From assembly GCA_021803885.1 (NCBI GenBank), contig JAJZKY010000417.1, positions 1 through 5,126 on the forward strand: a stretch of 5,126 bases of DNA, read 5' to 3'. This document shows, one piece after another, positions 1 to 5,126 of this stretch. Positions within the stretch are counted from its first letter, which is position 1; every line of letters begins with the position of its first letter. The position numbers were made by a program, and so were the translations under genes. Source of the stretch: Planctomycetota bacterium (GTDB lineage Bacteria > Planctomycetota > Phycisphaerae > WQYP01 > JAJZKY01). A model generated the notes under the pieces. It saw nothing but the letters and a program-made list of their open reading frames with translations. It did not search any database and was not told where the DNA came from.

Positions 1-2
1 TG

Positions 3-1931
3 CTTCATGCTGCAGCGAAATACTATCTCCTCAATTTTGATACCTCCGGTGCTGCAACTGTGTCAGTGACTGCCGACGACCCCCACTTTTGGGATACAGG
101 CGTGGAGGTGCGCCCCGTGCGCCTCGGTATCAGACCGCTACGCAAGGGCGCAACGATTACTTTTACGATATCGGGCCCCGTGAAATTATCGATCACCCGT
201 CCTGGTAAGCATTTTGCGACCTCGGAAATGCTGTTTTTATTCGCCAACCCTCCGGAGCAATCCGGTTTCACTGCGCAGACACCAGGCGTTCGATACTACG
301 GCCCAGGCGTGCATCATGGAAGCATTGATGCCCGCAGTGGGGATACGATTTATCTGTCCGGAGGCGCGGTTATCTATGGTTCGCTCAACATCTGGAAGGT
401 GCATGACGTCCGTGTGCTAGGCCGCGGGACGATCATCTATGACGGACCCCAGGCAAGCGATCACGATGAGGGGTGGATGCACAAGCCAAACTGGCATGCG
501 ATCGTCATGGATGACGCCCGGAACATCGAGATCGACGGCATTACGTGCATCACGCGCAGCCGAACTTGGCAAATTCAGATGCGCGACTCATATCACATAG
601 GCTTCTACGACGTTAAGGTAATCGGTGGAAATCCGAGCAATGCCAATCAGGATGGAATGGATTGGCTGGGTGGCGGGGATACCACAGTAAGCAACAGTTT
701 CTTTCGAGCGTCTGACGATGTGTTTGCAGTTTATGGCAACTGGGACGGATATGCGCCTAAGCTGATGCGCATTCCTGGTCACAATGTCGACAACATCACA
801 ATTGAAAACAGCGTCCTTTCAACCAGCATTTCAAATATCGTCCGCGTCGGATGGCCACAGAAGACCTTCAACAGCTCGAATTTTGTGATGCGCAATATTG
901 ACGTTCTGGATACAGGCTTCGGAGGCTGCAAGGTGCCCTTCGCGCTCTTTGAACTTTGGGCAGATCCCAATGGCCATGGTGCGCACACGAATTACACCTT
1001 CGAAAATATCCGGCTGGAAAACTGGTATTCGCTTACACAGATTCGTCAGCGCAATCCCGAGATAAGGCGAATAACCTTCACGAACATATGGGCGATTGAC
1101 GGCCCTGGAATGGTGCCATCGGTGCTGAAGGGCAATGTGGCAGACATCAGCTTTGAAGGTGTGAATACTGGAGGCGGGCAGGCAACAAATGATGCAGATC
1201 TGTCCTTGAAAGTCGAGGATGGAGCGAAAGAGCCAAGCTACAAAGAGGCGCCGATTGACGCGGGCTTTGCTTATCCGGACGGGTTGTTGCGTCCTAAGCA
1301 AAAAATAACGTTCACCGCCCTCGGCCCGGACAATCCACATCTGCATTATCATTGGTTCTTCGGCGACGGATCGGTCGCGAGTGGGCATCAAGTTTATCAT
1401 GCCTTTCCCGATGCGCAGGGTACCTTGCTGAACGGCTCTGGACGCTTCAGGGTAATCCTTCACGTATGGGACGACTCCGATCATCAGGCATGGAGCTGGC
1501 GGTCTGTTGTGGTAGCTTCGCATCTCCATTCGGCGGTTCGTATTCAGAGCAGTCAATTCATCAGACAGTCAAGGCACATTTTCGACAAATACCTTTATGT
1601 GCCGGAGCCCGGTGGCTATACGTTCACGCTCCTTACCAGTACAAACGCTTCTATAGCGATTGACAGCATGGAGCCGGTACATAGTCCAGAAGCCCGCGCA
1701 CAAGTATGCGGCTCGCCGGGCGATGCTGTTCAGGCTACACGTTTGAGCGTTGCTCTACAGTCCGGTTGGCACCATGTAAGAATCGTGCGTGGGTTTCAGA
1801 TCGAGAATGCCAGCTCGGCCTTTCATGCGCCTATCCTCTTATGGGAGGGACCAGGAATTCCTTTGCAGGTTATACCCGCGAGAGCTTACTTCGGCTCCTC
1901 AGCGACAGGCAGAATAATCCCCACAGACTGA
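3..1931 (+). CDS. Multidomain beta-helix glycoside hydrolase (GH28/GH49-like) with PKD and PA14-like domains, 5'-partial
   Basis: The reading frame is open to the left edge (visible upstream residues include YYLLNFDTSGAAT), so the GTG at 60 is internal and the true start and any signal peptide are off-window. Numbering from the codon at 60: residues about 1-70 look like an N-terminal beta-sandwich. Residues about 75-370 form a right-handed beta-helix, with YYGPGVHHG, an IYLSGGAVIYG rung and repeated N-I/V-x-I turns. Candidate acidic catalytic residues are D198 in NQDGMD (196-201) and D219/D220 in ASDD. The following VRVGWP and NIDVLDTGF stretches resemble GH49 dextranase more than GH28, and the GH28 GHG and RIK motifs are not seen. 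Residues about 413-487 are a PKD domain (WFFGDGS at 432-438). Residues about 498-612 are PA14-like (YLYVPEPGGYTF, then LLWEGPGIPLQVIPA). By family this is probably an extracytoplasmic polysaccharide hydrolase; the substrate is unknown. The stop is TGA at 1929-1931, with no clear terminator after it. Confidence 0.8.
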   Translation, partial: LHAAAKYYLLNFDTSGAATVSVTADDPHFWDTGVEVRPVRLGIRPLRKGATITFTISGPVKLSITRPGKHFATSEMLFLFANPPEQSGFTAQTPGVRYYGPGVHHGSIDARSGDTIYLSGGAVIYGSLNIWKVHDVRVLGRGTIIYDGPQASDHDEGWMHKPNWHAIVMDDARNIEIDGITCITRSRTWQIQMRDSYHIGFYDVKVIGGNPSNANQDGMDWLGGGDTTVSNSFFRASDDVFAVYGNWDGYAPKLMRIPGHNVDNITIENSVLSTSISNIVRVGWPQKTFNSSNFVMRNIDVLDTGFGGCKVPFALFELWADPNGHGAHTNYTFENIRLENWYSLTQIRQRNPEIRRITFTNIWAIDGPGMVPSVLKGNVADISFEGVNTGGGQATNDADLSLKVEDGAKEPSYKEAPIDAGFAYPDGLLRPKQKITFTALGPDNPHLHYHWFFGDGSVASGHQVYHAFPDAQGTLLNGSGRFRVILHVWDDSDHQAWSWRSVVVASHLHSAVRIQSSQFIRQSRHIFDKYLYVPEPGGYTFTLLTSTNASIAIDSMEPVHSPEARAQVCGSPGDAVQATRLSVALQSGWHHVRIVRGFQIENASSAFHAPILLWEGPGIPLQVIPARAYFGSSATGRIIPTD

Positions 1932-1969
1932 GTTAGATATTGGACAGCTATGGAGGTTCGGTGCCTTAA

Positions 1970-1986
1970 CAGGTTGCTGAAAAAGT
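1970..1986. repeat. IS-end-like sequence (possible terminal inverted repeat)
   Basis: The sequence CAGGTTGCTGAAAAAGT, 39 bp after the hydrolase stop, resembles the GGTTGCTGAAAAA-type terminal inverted repeats seen on several transposon families. Short spurious reading frames that run out through such ends typically finish in FSATC, as one does here on the minus strand. No inverted partner (TTTTTCAGCAACC) was found elsewhere in the window, so if this is a real end its element is truncated or was later interrupted. The family cannot be assigned from this alone. Confidence 0.35.
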
Positions 1987-2060
1987 AACTTTAAGAAACC
2001 TCTGATCAAGCCTTTGATTGTGGGTGTGGCAAGACAATAGGCCGGACGAGGGCGAGGCTC

Positions 2061-2080
2061 GTAAGCGTGTGGTGATCCCC
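2061..2080 (+). repeat. IS66-type terminal inverted repeat
   Basis: GTAAGCGTGTGGTGATCCCC matches the usual start of IS66-family ends (GTAAGCG, then GGTGA), read inward to the right. It lies 48 bp beyond the stop of the IS66 TnpC remnant, the expected place for the right end. The 8 bp outside it, CGAGGCTC at 2053-2060, would be one copy of the target duplication, but no second copy is visible. Confidence 0.6.
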
Positions 2081-2128
2081 TCTTGACTGAAGGGTCGTGA
2101 CTGGTCGCTGCGATCTGCGAAGTGTGAG

Positions 2129-2272
2129 TCAGGCGGCTTGGGAAGTGTCGAGGCTCTCTGCCAGGTTCCATGGCAGCAGATCGGCGATGCGGCTGATGGG
2201 GTGGTCGGCGAAGTGGCCTGCCCGGTAATTTGGATTATCGAGATAGCTAGTGTAGCGCAACGGGTTGTGCAT
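2129..2272 (-). pseudogene. tnpC: IS66 transposase TnpC, C-terminal remnant
   Basis: On the minus strand, 47 codons end at TGA 2129-2131. The last part reads HFADHPISRIADLLPWNL followed by AESLDTSQAA. The segment DHPISRIADLLPWN is the signature of the IS66 transposase C-terminal domain (family consensus DHPxxRIDELLPWNW). The upstream residues MHNPLRYTSYLDNPNYRAG do not resemble the helix that normally precedes it, and a TAG codon lies directly before the ATG. The real homology therefore starts near residue 20 (about 2215), and the sequence above it is probably a deletion junction or a frameshift. A complete TnpC is around 500 residues, so this fragment cannot be functional. It was recognised by motif only; no alignment was run. 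Confidence 0.65.
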
Positions 2273-2696
2273 CTATCCCACCGCCGGGGGTGTGGGAAGC
2301 GTTCTATAAGAGGGGATGTCAAGAGAAAACACCTCTCCCGAGTTGCGGAGGTGAGATGTTTCTGCGACATCCGGCCCCTGCTGGCTAGTGCGATGCTCTG
2401 TGCCGAAGCATGGCGATGGGGAGCGCTTCGGTAAGGAGATTGGATCATCGCTTTCGGTCGTGTTCTTCCCGTACGGCTTTGTTGCGCCTGCAAGCTACCA
2501 GGGTGGGCATGTGCCAACCATGGTTTTATCGGAGACTCGAGGCCTACGGCTTTGTTGGGTTGTCCAAGAGGGCATAGAGTGGGAAATGAGACTTCTTGCC
2601 TAGACTTTCCCTGGATACTCACCCTTGAACCCTGGCGCGCAGAAAACGGTAGGGATAAGCACAGCGTGGTTGCTCCTGCCGAGGGATCCTGCGCGT
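2273..2696. other. Intergenic stretch without a recognisable gene (IS scar or IS110 right-end flank)
   Basis: I see no credible gene on either strand. The open frames here translate to low-complexity, Pro/Ser/Arg-rich strings without domains. What is visible: a 13-bp direct repeat TACGGCTTTGTTG at 2472-2484 and 2545-2557; a hairpin CCGAAGC (2403-2409) with GCTTCGG (2425-2431); a CACCTC/GAGGTG pair (2330-2335 and 2348-2353); and a perfect 10-bp palindrome AACCATGGTT at 2516-2525. The right end of the IS110 element should lie somewhere in the part nearest 2696. The remainder is probably debris of older insertions. Confidence 0.5.
2472..2557. repeat. 13-bp direct repeat pair
   Basis: TACGGCTTTGTTG occurs at 2472-2484 and again at 2545-2557, 73 bp apart, in non-coding DNA downstream of the IS110 transposase. 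GGCTTTGTTG also resembles the outer end of some IS terminal repeats (for example in IS5-like elements), so the pair may mark two element ends or a duplicated target. The identity is directly seen; the meaning is not known. Confidence 0.5.
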
Positions 2697-3764
2697 TCAA
2701 GCTGCTTTCGGCGCCAACTGTTTGGGATCGAACATCTCTCCTTTCTTCCAGATCTTTAGCGCGATAGCGGCGATCTTGCGGGCCAGAGTCCGGCGTGCCA
2801 TCTCTGGCTGCATGCCTTTCTGTAGTAGTCCCAGGTAAAACTCATGGAAAACGCCGTTGCTGGCGCTGGCCGTGGTGGCGGCGCCTTTGAACAGGTTTTT
2901 CAGGTCGTGGTTATGGTTCTGGTTTAAACCCCGAACCAGCCCCGGCTTCTTCTTGGGTTCGATCTGTCCACCTATTACGGTAAATTCTCCGCTATCGCGG
3001 GTCTCGACCGCCAATCCGCAGTAAGCCCAGAACTGACGCTTCGTACGGAAGCGATGCGGCGTCTTTACTCGTCCGAGCAGGATGGCCGTGCGCAAAGGCC
3101 CTAGAAACGGAACCGACTGAAGGCATTTCGAGGCTGGGTGTTTTCGGCACGCAGCGATAAGCTCATGCCTTGCTTGGCGGCGTAGCTTTTGCACGACATC
3201 CAGTTCTTGGTACAGGTAGTCAGCCCGCTTGCGCTGGGGGCATTCGCCGAGTTCGTCCAGATAGCGGTTGCGGTGCGTGGTTCCGTACAGACTGCGGCCT
3301 CGGCAGGCTATAGCCTGGCCGCGGAACACGGCCTTGAGCCGGCCCATGATGCGCGTTGTGTCATCAGTCAGCATTTCATAGCAGCGAGCCAGATGCTGCA
3401 CCTCGAGCACGCTGCATTCTCCGCGATAAACCGGAACTAAGAGTCCTGCGCGCAACAGCTCGGCTAGCTTGCGCGCATCGATTGCATCGCTCTTTGAGCC
3501 AAACTTTAAAAACGCATTCTTGCGCGGCTTGCACACCACCAACTTCGAGACTCTTGAGATCAGAAGATCGTAAAGCCACGCCGAGTGGCAACACTCTTCG
3601 AAGGTGACATGCAGCGTTCCTTTGATACCGCTGAGGAAATCGACGACCGCCGCTGCGCGCGTTGGTAGCACTGACTGCATGACCAGTGTGCCGTCGTGAT
3701 CCAGCACGGCGGCCGAAATAGTATCCCGATGGAGATCGAGCCCTATATACCTGATGCGATCCAT
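2697..3764 (-). CDS. IS110-family transposase (DEDD recombinase)
   Basis: This 355-residue protein is within the normal IS110 length. The N-terminal RuvC-like DEDD domain (about 5-150) carries D10 in YIGLDLH, E56/E57 in TFEE, and D93 and D96 in SDAIDARKLAELL. A charged, helical linker covers about 180-215. The C-terminal Transposase_20 domain (about 215-300) has VPFLGPLRTAILLG and FWAYCGL, followed by S258 in RDSGEF, the position expected for the catalytic serine. All key residues are present and there is no frameshift, so it is probably functional. It catalyses cut-out and insertion of its own element without classical terminal repeats, guided in IS110-group elements by an RNA from the upstream non-coding end. 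The start at 3764 was chosen because AAGGAG lies 7 nt upstream and family homology begins at once (MDRIRYIGLD). The frame stays open to 4175, but that part has no ATG with homology and overlaps the candidate RNA. Confidence 0.92.
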   Translation of the reverse strand: MDRIRYIGLDLHRDTISAAVLDHDGTLVMQSVLPTRAAAVVDFLSGIKGTLHVTFEECCHSAWLYDLLISRVSKLVVCKPRKNAFLKFGSKSDAIDARKLAELLRAGLLVPVYRGECSVLEVQHLARCYEMLTDDTTRIMGRLKAVFRGQAIACRGRSLYGTTHRNRYLDELGECPQRKRADYLYQELDVVQKLRRQARHELIAACRKHPASKCLQSVPFLGPLRTAILLGRVKTPHRFRTKRQFWAYCGLAVETRDSGEFTVIGGQIEPKKKPGLVRGLNQNHNHDLKNLFKGAATTASASNGVFHEFYLGLLQKGMQPEMARRTLARKIAAIALKIWKKGEMFDPKQLAPKAA

Positions 3765-3771
3765 CTGAACG

Positions 3772-3777
3772 CTCCTT
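3772..3777 (-). promoter_or_regulatory. Ribosome binding site of the IS110 transposase
   Basis: Read on the minus strand, AAGGAG lies 7 nt before the ATG at 3764-3762. It is a near-perfect Shine-Dalgarno sequence and is what decides this start over the longer open frame. A hairpin ends only 7 nt upstream of it (3785-3808), so RNA structure could affect access to the site. Confidence 0.7.
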
Positions 3778-3784
3778 CTTCGCC

Positions 3785-3825
3785 CTCTGGTTCTCGTAGA
3801 GAACAGAGAAGCAGATATGCTTCTC
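3785..3825 (-). repeat. Two overlapping hairpins upstream of the transposase start
   Basis: GAGAAGCA (3806-3813) and TGCTTCTC (3818-3825) form a perfect 8-bp stem with a GATA/TATC four-base loop. Next to it, CTCT-G-GTTCTC (3785-3795) pairs with GAGAACAGAG (3799-3808) with one bulged base and a 3-nt loop. The stems share positions 3806-3808, so both cannot be complete at the same time. They could be the 3' end of the guide RNA, or a translational control element for the transposase. Confidence 0.55.
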
Positions 3826-4025
3826 ATGACCAGCCAATACCTGCAGCGAGGATGGCAGTCAAGGACGCGCGTACTGTGCGTGCCGCGCAGCGGTCGAAGA
3901 TCCTTGACCGCCACCGCAGCGGAGGGTACGCACACCCGCGCTTGTCCTCTACGAATCGCACCGAACGTTTCCTTCGCTGCTGCTGTAAAGCTAACGCCGC
4001 TCCAGCGTGCTGCGAAGGACGCCCT
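3785..4025 (-). ncRNA. Candidate bridge RNA (seekRNA) of the IS110 element
   Basis: The region lies immediately upstream of, and co-oriented with, an IS110 transposase, where IS110-group elements encode their bispecific guide RNA. It contains three structured blocks. In minus-strand order: (A) TCCTTCGC (4019-4012) pairs with GCGAAGGA (3977-3970), enclosing 34 nt. (B) GTCAAGGA (3908-3901) pairs with TCCTTGAC (3865-3858), extended beyond an A/C mismatch by three more pairs to 3912/3854. It encloses an inner GCGCG/CGCGC stem (3888-3884 with 3871-3867) and so leaves internal loops on both sides. (C) Two adjacent hairpins lie at 3825-3806 and 3808-3785. Two large looped stems after one another are what target-binding and donor-binding loops look like. 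The ends are approximate, and which loop pairs with target and which with donor could not be determined. Confidence 0.45.
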
Positions 4026-4079
4026 CGCCCCATGTTCTTTGTGAGCCGTGCCTCTGGTTCTGGAGATCTGTACAGTAGC

Positions 4080-4109
4080 TTTCATGCTGTACGCAAACAA
4101 AGCATGAAA
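4080..4109. repeat. 9-bp inverted repeat between merA and the candidate RNA
   Basis: TTTCATGCT (4080-4088) and AGCATGAAA (4101-4109) are perfectly complementary around a 12-base spacer. The site is 54 bp past the merA stop. There is no T-tract, so it is a poor intrinsic terminator. It could belong to the left end of the IS110 element, to the 5' stem-loop of its RNA, or to the old flank of merA. Confidence 0.5.
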
Positions 4110-4162
4110 CACCCGAAGACTGCACAAGGAGACGGACAGCTTGCCAGGGCATCCCACAGGTC

Positions 4163-5126
<964 letters not shown>

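Larger units (their letters stand above)
2061..2272 (-). mobile_element. IS66-family insertion sequence remnant (right-end fragment)
   Basis: This combines an IS66-type terminal repeat beginning GTAAGCG at 2061 with the C-terminus of a TnpC transposase whose stop codon is at 2129-2131, pointing towards that end. The order, orientation and roughly 70 bp spacing are what an IS66 right end would show. The rest of TnpC and any tnpA/tnpB genes are missing. The homology fades above about 2215, and an in-frame TAG lies just above 2272, so this is a deleted fragment. No second IS66 end and no 8-bp target duplication partner were seen. The inner boundary given is only the limit of the open frame. Confidence 0.65.
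2697..4109 (-). mobile_element. IS110-group insertion sequence (outer ends not resolved)
   Basis: The element comprises the transposase plus a non-coding upstream arm of up to about 400 bp with strong hairpins, the arrangement of the IS110 group rather than the IS1111 group, whose long non-coding arm is downstream. IS110-group elements lack clear terminal inverted repeats, so the ends cannot be read directly. The coordinates given are a minimum guess. The left end (upstream of the transposase) must fall between about 4025 and the merA stop at 4163, and the right end somewhere below 2697, probably within 100 bp or so. It lies directly downstream of merA in the same orientation and seems to have left the merA reading frame complete. 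Confidence 0.7.

Noticed and set aside
831..1556. A 241-codon minus-strand open frame inside the hydrolase gene.
   Set aside because: It is a shadow of the well-supported + strand coding region; its translation shows no domain.
2053..2060. CGAGGCTC as an 8-bp IS66 target duplication.
   Set aside because: No second copy next to another IS66 end is present, so it cannot be confirmed.
2453..2484. Minus-strand AGCCGTACGGG followed by GAA resembles the start of group II intron domain V.
   Set aside because: The complementary CGTACGG strand needed to close the domain V helix is missing and there is no intron reverse transcriptase.
2516..2525. Perfect 10-bp palindrome AACCATGGTT.
   Set aside because: It is short, isolated and without a nearby promoter or gene start, so an operator call is not justified.
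1966..2700. A 244-codon minus-strand open frame spanning the IS scar.
   Set aside because: It is Pro/Ser/Arg-rich with no family resemblance. The recognisable IS66 peptide in this stretch is in a different frame.
2662..4009. The 7-mer CAGCGTG occurs both in the loop of RNA block A (4003-4009) and downstream of the transposase (2662-2668), as a donor-guide match might.
   Set aside because: About one 7-mer match is expected by chance between a 30-nt loop and 765 bp. The neighbouring bases and candidate flanks did not extend it, and no consistent core dinucleotide could be placed.

Overview
This window looks like accessory DNA from a soil-type, fairly GC-rich bacterium. Two cargo-type genes face each other: a polysaccharide hydrolase on the left (+) and a mercury-resistance gene on the right (-). 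About 2.2 kb of insertion-sequence material lies between them. The hydrolase architecture would suit a plant-polymer-degrading group such as Acidobacteriota, but that is a guess from gene style. The MerA is of the Tn501-like type, which moves between phyla, so it says little about the host.

Layout. (1) Positions 3-1931 (+) are the C-terminal part of a large multidomain carbohydrate-active protein. It has a beta-helix catalytic domain of the GH28/GH49 (clan GH-N) type, then a PKD domain, then a PA14-like domain. Its start lies off the left edge. (2) Positions 1932-2696 hold no intact gene. They are a scar of insertion-sequence remains: an IS-end-like sequence near 1970, an IS66-type terminal repeat at 2061, the last residues of an IS66 TnpC transposase ending at 2129, and about 420 bp of unassigned sequence with short repeats. 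(3) Positions 2697-3764 (-) are an apparently intact IS110-family DEDD transposase with a good ribosome binding site. (4) Positions 3765-4162 are non-coding and contain several strong nested hairpins on the transposase's own strand. In IS110-group elements this is where the bridge RNA (seekRNA) is encoded, and a candidate is proposed here. (5) Positions 4163-5126 (-) are the C-terminal 320 residues of MerA mercuric reductase, ending in the vicinal cysteine pair. The rest lies off the right edge.

The most interesting system is the IS110 element with its candidate bridge RNA, inserted just downstream of merA and in the same orientation. Bridge RNAs are a described class, but this copy, its loops and its element ends would need to be worked out. 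The exact ends of the IS110 element could not be fixed by eye. The hydrolase and the mer gene have no evident functional link. They look brought together by, or separated by, successive IS insertions.
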